Source: Datisca glomerata (Eukaryota > Streptophyta > Magnoliopsida > Cucurbitales > Datiscaceae). Taken from it: a stretch of 64,000 bases of DNA. How positions within the stretch are numbered: the stretch's first letter is position 1; each line of letters begins with the position of its first letter. Positions 1-9,738 of the stretch are shown here, piece after piece. Under the pieces are notes generated by a model. It was given only the letters and a program-made list of their open reading frames with translations. It searched no databases and was not told the DNA's origin. The stretch covers positions 186,001-250,000 of the forward strand of contig QANY01009091.1 in assembly GCA_003255025.1 (NCBI GenBank), written 5' to 3'. Both the position numbers and the translations under genes were made by a program.

Positions 1-31
1 CCTTATTACTGTTTTACTTACACTTGAAAAA

Positions 32-507
32 TTGAGCGGTGATAATTCCATAAGATGGAAATCCAACTCGAACATGTTGTTAGCTTATGAGCATAATGAA
101 TTTATTCTTGCTGAAGAAAGTCTTGAAAGGCATGCAGTCAATACTTGGATTATTGACACTGGGGCTACCATTGGGGGCGATGTATACGTTAGCGATCAAA
201 ACCCTCCTCCTTCTATTGTTAGTAGTAACAAAAGGAAGAAGAAGAATGGTAAGAACAAAAGCAAGAATAATAATGAAAAGAAGGCCAAAAGGTCAGCCGA
301 GGGCGAGAAGAACAATATTAGCAATGAACTTGAAGGAAAATGTTTTCATTGTAGGGTTGAAGGTCATTGGAAGAGAAACTGTAACAAGTATCTCTCCGAG
401 CTGAAAAAATAAAGGTAAATATGATTTACTTATATTTGAAACTTGTTTAGTGGAATGTGATTTGTCATCCTGGATACTGGATTCAAGAGCCACTAACCAT
501 GTATGCT
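32..507 (+). pseudogene. Copia gag (internally deleted) and start of protease
   Basis: The reading frame begins with a typical Copia gag N-terminus (GDN..RWKSN) but jumps within about 45 codons to the basic region before the zinc knuckle, so most of gag is deleted. The zinc knuckle CFHCRVEGHWKRNC (C-X2-C-X4-H-X4-C) lies at 341-382. After a stop near 412 the frame continues with GKYDLLIFETC and then WILDSRATNHVC, the protease active-site region, in which the normal DSGAT reads DSRAT. This further suggests an inactive copy. The frame is broken at 508 by an inserted element. Confidence 0.85.
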
Positions 508-1074
508 TAGTTATCAATTTCATTTCCTTTCGGCCAAAATGGCTGAAATGTTTCGTTTCCGGCGAGGAACCGAAACGAAATAAAGGGTTATAATTTTTTG
601 CCCAAAATTTCGGTCTGTTTTGGCCGAAACACTCCTATGAATTTACGTTATTTTAATTGAAGTTATTCTCAACATGTTTCTTTTGTAGATGTATGGTGGG
701 ATCAATTGGTGGAGATACTCCTGAATTACAAAGTTTAAAGAGGATGATGATGATGAAACTCAAACAAATTAGTTATGATGTTAAACATTTGTGTGCTTCA
801 TGATGATAATACTATTTAATATGATGTTTTTCTTGAATTTTAATGTCACTAATATGATGTTTTGTTGAATTTTAATCGTAATTACATATTATTTACATGA
901 TAGAATCTATTGATTCAATTTTTTTCTTAGTTATCTTATATATTTATATATAATATTATTTTAAATGACAGAAATTTTTTTCCAAAACGGCGCACCGAAA
1001 CACTAAAATATCTTAAATGTTTCCTTCTTTCAGAAAATTGAAACGGACACCGAAACAATTTTGACTACTATGCG
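508..1074. mobile_element. Short hAT-like element inserted in Copia protease
   Basis: The Copia protease reading frame stops after TNHVC and resumes at about 1083 with YSLQMLDSSREMADGK. A related protease fragment at 25839-26081 reads across this point uninterrupted, which proves an insertion. Flanks give a near-perfect 8 bp duplication: TGTATGCT at 500-507 and TGTATGTT at 1075-1082. Ends are imperfect inverted repeats (left TAGTTATCAATTTCATTTC, right complement beginning near TAGTAGTCAAAATTGTTTC). An 8 bp duplication suggests hAT. Exact right end is uncertain by a few bases. It encodes no intact transposase. Confidence 0.65.
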
Positions 1075-1642
1075 TGTATGTTATTCTTTGCAGATGCTTG
1101 ATTCGTCAAGGGAGATGGCTGATGGCAAGGTAATTACGAGAGTTGGCAGTGGTGTGCTCGTGTCAGCGAAAGCATTGGGGACAGTCCGCTTTTAATTTTG
1201 AAAATAATTATTTAGTTTTGAACGATATTTATTATATTCTTGAATTTTTGAGAAATTTGATTTCTCTTTCGTTATTGCATGAACAATTTTTTGAAGTTTC
1301 TTTAATTAAAATGAGTTGATTGTTTTTAAGAATGGATTCAATATTTGTCATGCAAAAGTATCGAACATACTATATATATTTAAACCGACTGAACACGTGT
1401 TAAATAATCCTGAATTATTTAAAGTAGTAAAACTCAAAAGTAACAAACATCAAAGAGTTTCCCATGATGATGATAACACATATATTTGGCATTATAGGTT
1501 GGGACATATTAATCTAGACAGGTTAAATAGGTTAGCAAAGCATGATGTTTTGAGAGAACTAAAAATTGGAACTCTTCATGTTTGTGAATCATGTCTAGAG
1601 GATAAAATGATCAAGAGAACTTTTACTGGAAATGTCCAATGA
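1075..1642 (+). pseudogene. Copia protease C-part and GAG-pre-integrase
   Basis: After the hAT insertion the frame resumes with protease sequence (ADGKVITRVGSGVLVSAKAL) and breaks by frameshift near 1195-1320. From 1316 it encodes the GAG-pre-integrase domain, recognisable by YIWHYRLGHINLDRLNRL and the zinc-binding C-X2-C of VCESCLEDKM. A stop at about 1640 separates it from integrase. It is part of the same dead polyprotein. Confidence 0.85.
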
Positions 1643-2023
1643 GCTAAGAAACCACTTGAGCTAGTGCATAGTGACGTATGTGGACCGATCAATGTACAAG
1701 CCAGAGGTGGGTATGAGTATTTCATCACTTTTATTGACGATTACTCAAGATATGATTATACTTACCTAATACATAGAAAATCTGAAAATTTTGAAAAGTT
1801 TAAAGACTTCAAAGCTGAAGCTGAAAAGCAATTAGGTAAATCATTGAAAACCCTTCAATCAGATCGAGGTGGTGAATACTTTGATTTAGAATTCAAGGAT
1901 TACTTGCTGGAGTATGGAATCTTATCCCAACTCACAGCACCTGGGACGTCACAGCAAAATGATATTTTAGAAAGGAGAAACCATACTTTGTTGGATATGG
2001 TTAGGTCGGTGTTAAGCTACTCA
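1643..2023 (+). pseudogene. Copia integrase, 5' half
   Basis: Integrase catalytic core: LVHSDVCGPINV carries the first catalytic Asp, FITFIDDYSRYDYTYLI follows, and LQSDRGGEYFDLEF carries the second Asp of the D,D-35-E triad. The third residue region reads PGTSQQNDILERRN, where family members have QQNGVSERRN. The frame ends at MVRSVLSYS, exactly where the CACTA-type element starts at 2024, and resumes at 7616. Confidence 0.88.
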
Positions 2024-2089
2024 CATTACAAGAATTGTGTGCTTTAATAGCATTAACGCAATTAAGGTGAATTTTAACGCGGGGCGTGG

Positions 2090-2490
2090 GGGAACAAAAA
2101 ATTCCAAACCCGTCTAATTAATTAAAATACATTTGAACCCTTTTGTTCCAAAGCCACTTACTCTCTCATAGCTCTCTCTTTGACGCTCACAAACTCTGTG
2201 AGAAACTCACAGCGCTCTCTTCGACAAAGCTCTCTCTCAACCCCTCTTACATGTCTCTCTTGCAACTCTCTCTTTCAGCTTTATGTCACAGATTCTCTCT
2301 CGTAGCTATCTATCTCTGAGCTCCCTCTCAAAGCTCATTTTCTTAGCTTTTTCCAACTTTATCTCGCCACTGGCTCCCTCTAGGCTATTTATTTTAGCCC
2401 TCTCTCTCGATCATCTCTTTCTAAGCTCTGTATCGCAGATTTACCTCATCGAACTTCTCCCAGTCCCAGCTACTCTTTGTTTTAAGTAAA
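2090..2490 (+). other. CT-rich 5'-UTR-like stretch inside the CACTA element
   Basis: This segment is rich in CTCTCT tracts and open in one frame from 2283 to 2489, but the peptide (Leu/Ser-rich) matches nothing I recognise. CT-rich leader sequence is common in plant 5' UTRs, so it may be the captured promoter or leader of a host gene. The following 2500-4540 stretch is AT-rich and intron-like; a candidate exon with GT-AG borders at about 3740-3770 is too short to identify. Confidence 0.3.
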
Positions 2491-4544
2491 TCCCTAATTC
2501 CCATTTGTGACTTATCAGTCCTTCAATTTTTTGTTAAACATGCTTTATTGTTACTGGCTTTTAAATGTAGTTTTTTTGTTATGATCTATTATGAAACAAA
2601 AGCAAGCAGAGAGCCAGAGACCCACAACGGAGAGGAAGGGATGGCTGTGTTTTTCTCACATTCTAAAACTCTGTTTTACTAATTCTATTAGGATTTTCCT
2701 TATTTGAGTGCTTTATTTATTACAAGCTTTTTCAATGAAACCTAACTTTAAGTTATATACATCACCTATGATTATTGTCTTCTTTTCAATTCCAATTTTC
2801 GTTCAGCTCTCAAACTTGGTTTGCTTGGTTATTTATTTGTAAAATAGACTGGGCTTGACATAAATATGATTAAAGCAATTAATAGGCTCTGTTATTCTCC
2901 ATTAGACTTCTTGATGTGGTTATGCAATCTATACTTCTTCCTCTTGTTTGATTATTTATGTGTATTCAGTATTTTTGAAAAAAATTAAAAATGTTTTTAT
3001 TTCTAAAACCCAATTTCTATGAGTTATGCTTCTTTTGATGCTTAAATGCTTGATTTCGTGCAAAGTTAAGGTTAATTTTTTTGTTATGTTGGATTTCCCT
3101 TTCCATGCGTGGTAGTTTCTCTATGTGATAGTCAAATTGATTGGGGTGAAAGATAAGAGATCTAACTAGTATGCTTTCTTGCAGTCATCGATCATGAAAA
3201 TAATTTGAGATGATTACACAATTTATATCATTTTCTTATTATGAAAATGTAATCTGCCAACGTAGGTATATATTATGACAATGAAATATGTGTATCATTT
3301 CTCCCTTTCTTTGCGTTTTATATAAATGTGAATGAGTTGATGAGTGCTGATAATTGTTTGGATGTATGAATTGGTTATTTGCTAGGGGTAGACTTGATTC
3401 TAGTGGTTTTCTGTGTGAGATCTGTGACAGCAAGAAGCATCGCTTTCCAAACCTCAGATGAAAGTTAGTCCCAATATGACGCTTGTAACTGCAAATCAGT
3501 TCATCGTTCATATAATTAGCATGGAAATAAGATGATATTGAAATGGGACAAGCAACATGTCTCACGTTTCCTTCAGCTTCTCATTCTAGAAAATAGGTTG
3601 TTTGATAGATGCAATGTTGGTAAAATGAAATATGAAATTATATGGTTAAGCAGTATCTTTTGTCAGCAAAAGTTAAGTGTCTATTATCAATGTTGATTCT
3701 TATTTCGTTTGCTAAATTCTTAATATATCTACTTTGCAGGAGAAACTAATAGAAAATTGCTTGAATCCATGGTGAGTAAAGAATTTTGTTAGAATGAGTT
3801 AGTTGGTACATGGTCGATAATTGTCTCTTCTAGGAATTAATACAATGCAGGTCAAGTTGGTGTAATAAAAGCTGTTAATGTTCTGTAGGTTTTGGATCTT
3901 CCCATGTGATTATGAAATCTCTGTTCATATGTTTTCTATTTGTTTTGTTTATAGTGCTTTCATATTGTGAATCAACTCCAGTAATTTTTCTAGGAGCCAA
4001 ATGAATTGTCATTGTCTAGTAAAATGACTTGGTATTAGTTCGCTACTGTAGTTTGGCATTGTACTTGTTTTTACAAGTCTTGGAAGTAAAGGGTTATTCT
4101 GTGGACTTTGGTTATACTGGAAGTGGTTTCCAACTTGATGATGCTTTACTTATCATGTATGTGTGTGCTTGTTTTGTGTGCAAGTTTTCTTGGAAATAAT
4201 GTTCTTGCATACTTTATGAGGATTTGTTTATAACCAATCCATGCTTATAATCTATTTCATTTTGGTATTTCTAAGCTATATCTTCATTATTGGTGAGTTG
4301 AGTTTTTGTTTTACTTTACTTTTTTTATGTTTCATTTCATGCTTCTTTTTCTATAAACTTTTTCATGTAAAGGGTTTGGCATTAATGGATAGTATTTTTT
4401 ATGAGACAAAGTTTCAGTTAGCATCCTTATCAATGTTATAATATTTGATTAAAATCGTCGAAGCACTGATGTTGATGTTTCGTATTTAGATACCTTTTAT
4501 AAGATATTAGTTTTATAGGTCTCATAATTTTTTTTATCAATGTT

Positions 4545-4798
4545 ATAAGTGCTACAAGTGCCACTTACTTTGACAATACCACAACGTCTCTATTGCCATA
4601 TGCCAACTCGCCGAGGTCTAGCACAAATATGATGAATACACCTTCTCCCCAACAACAAACACAACATCAACATCAATAGCAACAACATCAACAACAACAA
4701 CTAATACAACAAGGCAAAAACTGATGTAATTACCTCACCAGCAGTAGCTCATTTTTCAGCAACAGTTTAGGCAATCTTCTATGCAACGACTAGGACAG
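4545..4798 (+). pseudogene. Glutamine-rich host-gene fragment captured in the CACTA element
   Basis: One frame reads YFDNTTTSLLPYANSPRSS followed by MMNTPSPQQQ and runs of Gln/His (about 4640-4720), broken by stops and a frameshift, then by QFRQSSMQRLGQ ending at an AG|GT splice-donor-like junction near 4799. Low-complexity Gln runs with a serine/proline lead are typical of plant transcriptional co-regulators, but I cannot name the gene. Stops show it is a pseudogene fragment. Confidence 0.45.
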
Positions 4799-5174
4799 GT
4801 GTTATGCTTGCACTCCCTTTTCTTTCGATAGTTTACTGGCACTCCAATTTATTAGTAATTGAAAGCGATTGAATGTTTTCAAAATTAACATGATTGACGT
4901 TATCTTTTGAATGTTTACTAATTTTTTGTTGCCATTGGTATTTTTTTACCATAGAAACAAGAAGAATATATTAATGATAAATATTTTGTATAAAGAGGAT
5001 GCATTTTTGTACAGAACCTTTGATTTTGATATACGCAGTGGTGTTACACAAAGCGAAAGTACTGAAAATTCGATGATTATCTTTCAGAGAATGAAATCCT
5101 TGTATTGCAAATGACTTGTCGAGAGCAATCAAAACAACTCTTGAGACGTAACTTCTATAGCAGTCTCTACTCCT

Positions 5175-5175
<1 letters not shown>

Positions 5176-5210
<35 letters not shown>

Positions 5211-5235
5211 TCGCACGCACACACACACACACACC
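5176..5235. repeat. (TC)n-(AC)n compound microsatellite
   Basis: About 20 bases of alternating TC run directly into alternating AC with two GC interruptions. It is a simple sequence repeat within the CACTA element and has no coding content. Confidence 0.9.
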
Positions 5236-5944
5236 ATAAGACAAAAATAAAAAAAGAATCCTTGAACTTGAGTTTCATAATCTTTTCATTTATTTATCTA
5301 GTTTCAGTGAAAATGATAGATTTATTGCATTTATTCCAATTAAATGATTGAAGCACAAAGTACCAAAGTACATAAAGTTTCATTAAGCTTGGTGCCCAAC
5401 CAGGTTAATTGATTAACTTTTGCTTCCTAATATTTTAATTTTTAATATATCCTATATGCCTCTGGAGTTGTTGCTTAAACAATATTGCTTGGAATTTACT
5501 AATTTCTTGTTTCTAGTTGTCAACTAGCTTTGATTTGGAATTATTTTCATCAGTTTAGTGTTTTTGAAAGAGTTTTGATAGCTAATGTAATATATATAAC
5601 TTCAATTTGAAATTGCTTCTTAGGATGGTAGTTCTTAAGTAGAAATATTTGGAGAATATGATATTTCAAATGGTTATGAGAAAGTCACAAAATTCTTGGA
5701 TAATATGCCCTATGTTGAATTATATCCTGCATAGTAAATTCACATGAAGCTGGAGAGGTTTGACTAATGTAATGTTTTCACATTAGGATGCCATAATCTA
5801 CTCTCTTTCTTAGACAGTTGTTAGTATTACCATGAAAGTGTTGCAGGATAAATCATTGTAGAGAGCCTATGAAGTGAGAAAACTGTTAGTTGTCTGTTGT
5901 GATGTCAATATAATTTTCAGTTCTCCTCAAAGTGCTATTTTGCA

Positions 5945-6024
5945 GGAAAGACATTGTTCGCAAAAAGCGAGCTTATCTATTTTTGCCACATGATTTCGCC
6001 AATGATTTCCCTGTTGCAATGTAG
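5945..6024 (+). pseudogene. Captured exon fragment, unidentified
   Basis: An acceptor-like TTTGCAG precedes an open stretch reading RKDIVRKKRAYLFLPHDF then ANDFPVAM and a stop. The composition (basic, then a hydrophobic Leu/Phe/Pro stretch) looks like real protein-coding sequence in contrast with the AT-rich flanks. I do not recognise the family. It lies within the CACTA element and may come from the same donor gene as the Gln-rich fragment. Confidence 0.4.
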
Positions 6025-6661
6025 GTAGAGAGTTGCTTAAGCAACACATATAATCTTTTAACTCTTATATCTTTGGTGATAAATGAATATTAGTATAATA
6101 TAATCTAAAACTTTGTGTTTATAGATATCAAATTCAAAACCAGAAACAAATATGTTGTTTCATTAAGCTTTTTTTTGTTTCTGATTTACTGCATTAATTT
6201 AGATTAGAAACGCAGTGAATATCTTGTTTGGAATCTTTCATAGAGTAATCATGGTTTGTTTTCTTTACAAATCACTACCCTCACTTAGGTCTCAACTATG
6301 TTAACAACACTACGCTCACTTCAAAACATCATCTACAACTATTTTCTAATGTTTTTCATGTATAGGTTCACTCCAATATTTTCTCTATATATAATTAGTT
6401 TTTTGTTTGGTTACATACACACTATATTTATGGATTGTTTTGAATGTAAATTTCAACTTTTCAACAAAGAAGATGCTAAGCAAGCCATGTTAAGGGTTTT
6501 CACAAGAATTAATGCAACTCAGGCAGCAACCTTGGCCAGTAATATAACTAACTAAGCTAATTATAAGTTAATGTCCTTAATTTCTTCTTTTTTAATTATT
6601 CTTGTATTACCTATGAAATATATTAATTGTATAAAAATTAATAAAGAAAATAAACTATATG

Positions 6662-6850
6662 CAGAGAATGATGGTCATAATCCTTCTTATGGATCAAATA
6701 CTCAAATTGGTTCATTTCATGCAATGCAACTTGGAGCTACTATTATTTTTTCAGCTGGTAATGATGGTCCTAATCCTACTTTTGTATAAAATGTTGCACC
6801 TTGGAGTATTTGTGTTGTGGCTTCTTCTACTGCAAACGACACTAGTTTTT
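6662..6850 (+). pseudogene. Subtilisin-like protease (S8 subtilase) fragment captured in the CACTA element
   Basis: The frame encodes IGSFHAMQLGATIIFSAGND then GPNPTFV, a stop, then NVAPWSICVVASSTANDTSF. SAGN-GP with a following NVAPW-I-V-A-S-T is the signature of plant subtilases just after the substrate-binding Asn of the catalytic domain. Only about 60 codons are present, with an in-frame stop, so this is a captured and decayed gene piece with no catalytic triad. The preceding frame at 6430-6555 (NKEDAKQAMLRVFTRINATQ) is coding-like but unidentified. Confidence 0.75.
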
Positions 6851-7184
6851 GAAGCTTCATAACTAGATTTAGAGTCTTACTAGATTTTAATCTTTCTCTT
6901 TAGGATATATTACTTTTGCTTGTTCTATGTAAAATATTTAATATGTATTTGTCATTTGGAACTATGATTTCTAGCGAACAATAGTCTATAACAATTTTGA
7001 ATAATTAAATAAATGTTATGTGATTATGTTATTTTGTGATATTTTGTCAAAAAATTATTATTTTTAAGTTTGTACAATTGCGCAAATAAGTATGTTCGTT
7101 GAGTTAGTTATTCACAATATTTATAGCCTGAAAAGAATGCTATCAAATGTATTTTCACAACTTTGAAAAATGCAATGAAAGATA

Positions 7185-7600
7185 TACCATGACTTTAAAA
7201 ATCCTATAAAAAAAATTATCACAGCATTTAAAAATGTTGTAATAGGGTTATCATAGCACTTAAAAAGTGCTTTGGTAGGGATACCATAGCGTTCAAAAAA
7301 TATTATGGTAGCGCTTCCATGGCATTAAAAAAGTGCTATGGTAGGGCTTCCATAGTGTTTAAATAACGCTATGGTAGGGCTTTCATGGCGTTTAAATAAT
7401 GGTACCGTAGGGATATCATTGCTTTTAAAATGTTATGGTAGGGTTACTATAGCATTTAAAAAATGCTATCGTAGGGTTACCATAACGTTTAAAAACGTTA
7501 TCATATGTTATAACTTTTAATAACGTTGGCTAATATTACGTTTTGAGAAACACTATGAAAACGCAATGATAGCATTTTTTGGCCGCTATCATAACATTTT
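7185..7600. repeat. Subterminal palindromic repeat array of the CACTA element
   Basis: About nine diverged copies of a roughly 45-base unit containing a palindrome of the form ATAGCACTTTTAAAGTGCTA joined by GGTAGGG spacers (for example around 7245-7275, 7300-7345 and 7440-7480). CACTA transposons carry subterminal repeats that bind transposase; the location next to the right terminus fits that role. The left end lacks an equally clear array. Confidence 0.8.
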
Positions 7601-7615
7601 TCTAGTGTAATGTCA

Positions 7616-8320
7616 TCACTACCACTTACATTTTGGGGATATGCAGTACACACGACAACATACATTTTGAATGCAGTGCCTTCTAAGTCTGTAAGTAAGA
7701 CGCATTTAGAGTTTTGGAATGGCTCCAAACCCAGGTTGCGTCATTTTCGTATATGGGGGGTCTCCATCTCACGTTCTTAGACCCAAGATTAGAAAGTTAG
7801 ACTCAAGGTCTGAAGTATGCATATTCATTGGCTATGCTCTAGAGACTAGAGGTGTATACTTTTATAGTCACAATGATCAAAAGGTGTTTGTGTCGATAAA
7901 TGTAACCTTCTTTGAACACGACTATATAAAAAACTATAAACCTCGAAGCAAAGTAGTTCTCAAAGAATCAGCGTCTGATGAGATCAGACCACCTTCATCA
8001 TCAACTGATAAATGAAGAACCACAGAAATCACAGTTCCTGTTAAGGAAACCCCAGTGCAACATCGTAGTGGGAGGGTTGTGAGACAACCTATTCGCTATG
8101 AACTAGAGTCACATGTCCTAGTATCTGACATTGATAATGACGATTCATTATCTTATGAAGAAGCAATGGATGATCCTGAAAAGGAGAAATCAGAAATAGC
8201 AAGATGCCATGAACTAGAAAATAGAATCAATGTATTCTAATTCCATCTGAGAACTTGTAGATCTACCTGAAGATGTCAGGCCCATTGGATGTAATTGGAT
8301 CGTCAAGAAGAAAAGAGGTG
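7616..8320 (+). pseudogene. Copia integrase C-terminal half and linker
   Basis: The frame resumes with SLPLTFWGYAVHTTTYILNA and SKSVSKTHLEFWNGSKPRLR, the invariant Copia integrase C-terminal region. After a frameshift near 7730 it continues from 7719 with HVLRPKIRKLDSRSEVCIFI, then GYALETRGVYFYS and FVSINVTFFEHDY. The linker to RT contains RRSGR-like HRSGRVVRQPIRYE at about 8060-8100. Stops near 8013 and 8240 interrupt it. Confidence 0.88.
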
Positions 8321-9738
8321 CAGATATGAAAGTAAAGACTTTCAAGGCACGCCTGGTAGCCAAGGGCTATACACAAACGGAAGACGTCAATTATAAAGAG
8401 TCATTCTCTCTTTTTGCCATGCTAAAATTCATTTGCATCCTTTTGTCCATTACTGCTAGTTTGGACTATGAAATATGGCAAATGGACGTCAAGACAGTTT
8501 TTCTAAATGACTCTCTTGAATAGAGCATTTATATGATGCAACCAGAAGGGTTCGTGAAAAAGTGCAAGATTAGAAAGTATGCAAGTTATTTAAATCTATT
8601 TATGGATTAAAACAAGTATCTAGATCTTAGAATCTTACCTTTGATGAGATTATTAAATCATATGGCTTCGAGCAAAATGTTGATGAAGTTTGTATTTATA
8701 AATACATAATAGACGTGATAATGGTTTTCTTAGTTCTTTATATTGACGATATTCTACTCATTGGGAATGACGTAGAAACTTCATCCAGGTAAATAAGTGG
8801 CTAGCTGATAAACATCAAATGAAAGATTTGAGAGATGCGAGCTATGTTCTAGGCATCAAATCTCAAGGGATATAAATAAAAGCTCTTTCCACTTTCTCAG
8901 GCGTTTTATATTGATAAGGTGTTGGAGAAATTCTCTATGAAAAATTTCAAGAAATGTCAACTACCAACCAAACATTAAATTATCCTCTCCAAGGAGCAAT
9001 GTCCTAAGACACCTCAGAAAGAAGAGGATATGAGAAAGGTTCTGTATACTTCAGTTGTTGGTAGTCTCATGTATGTCATGTTATGTACGAGACCATACAT
9101 ATGTTATGAAAGTGGGAATTATCGGTCATTATCAATCGAATTCAGGTTTGGAACATTGGATTGCAGTAAAGTACATTCTCAAGTATCTTAGAAAAACGAG
9201 AAACTATATGCTTGTTTATTCAGATGGGGACATGAATCACATCGAATATACTGATTCTAATTTTCAATCAGACAGAGATAGTCAAAAGTCAACTTCTGGA
9301 TTCGTATTCACCCTATGTGGAGGAGTTACAGTCTAGAGAAGTATCAAACAATCCAGCATTGCATATTCCACTATGGAAGCCGAATATATAGAGGCTTGTG
9401 AAGTCGTGAAAGAAGTTGTATGATTTAGAAAGTTTTATGTTGATATGAAAGTAGTTCCTGATATGGACAAGCTACTACTCTTATACTGTGACAACATTGG
9501 GGTGGTAGCTAATTCCAAAGAATCAAGGAGTCACAATAGGGGAAAGTACATAGAGAGGAAATATCATCTTGTAAGAGATATTGTGCATCGAGGGGATGTG
9601 AGTGTCATGAAGATAGCGTCAAATCAGAACTTGGTTAATCCTTTTACCAAGAAAATTTCTACGAAATCATTTGAGGGTCATATGCATAACATGGGTTTGA
9701 GAGATATGTCATATTTGCTCAAGGGAAAGTGGGAGATT
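8250..9738 (+). pseudogene. Copia reverse transcriptase and RNase H
   Basis: RT is recognised by GCNWIVKKKRGADMKVKTFK, ARLVAKGYTQTEDVNYKESF and YEIWQMDVKTVFLND; the catalytic box LYIDDILLIG is intact at about 8736-8765. Later segments carry SKEQCPKTPQ, SVVGSLMYVMLCTRP and RNase H (HIEYTDSNFQSDRDSQKST, then LLYCDNIGVVANSKESRS). Stops at 8521, 8870 and 9334 and several frameshifts kill the frame. The end reads GLRDMSYLLKG, the usual Copia pol C-terminus, next to the polypurine tract at 9721-9738. Confidence 0.9.

Larger units (their letters stand above)
2024..7612. mobile_element. CACTA-type (En/Spm) DNA transposon, about 5.6 kb, inserted in Copia integrase
   Basis: The Copia integrase frame stops at MVRSVLSYS and resumes after 7612 with SLPLTFWGYAV; removing 2024-7612 plus one TCA restores the reading frame exactly. 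The flanks are a perfect 3 bp duplication (TCA at 2021-2023 and 7613-7615), the CACTA hallmark. Termini read CATTACAAGAA at the left and, on the complement, CATTACACTAGAAAAATG at the right; plant CACTA ends normally read CACTACAAGAAA, so the left tip looks like a C-to-T mutated version. Subterminal palindromic repeats fill the right 400 bases. I find no transposase; the interior holds gene-like fragments, so it is a non-autonomous, probably gene-capturing copy. Confidence 0.8.

Noticed and set aside
7501..7728. 75-codon - strand open frame
   Set aside because: It is antisense to the Copia integrase codons and crosses the CACTA insertion border.
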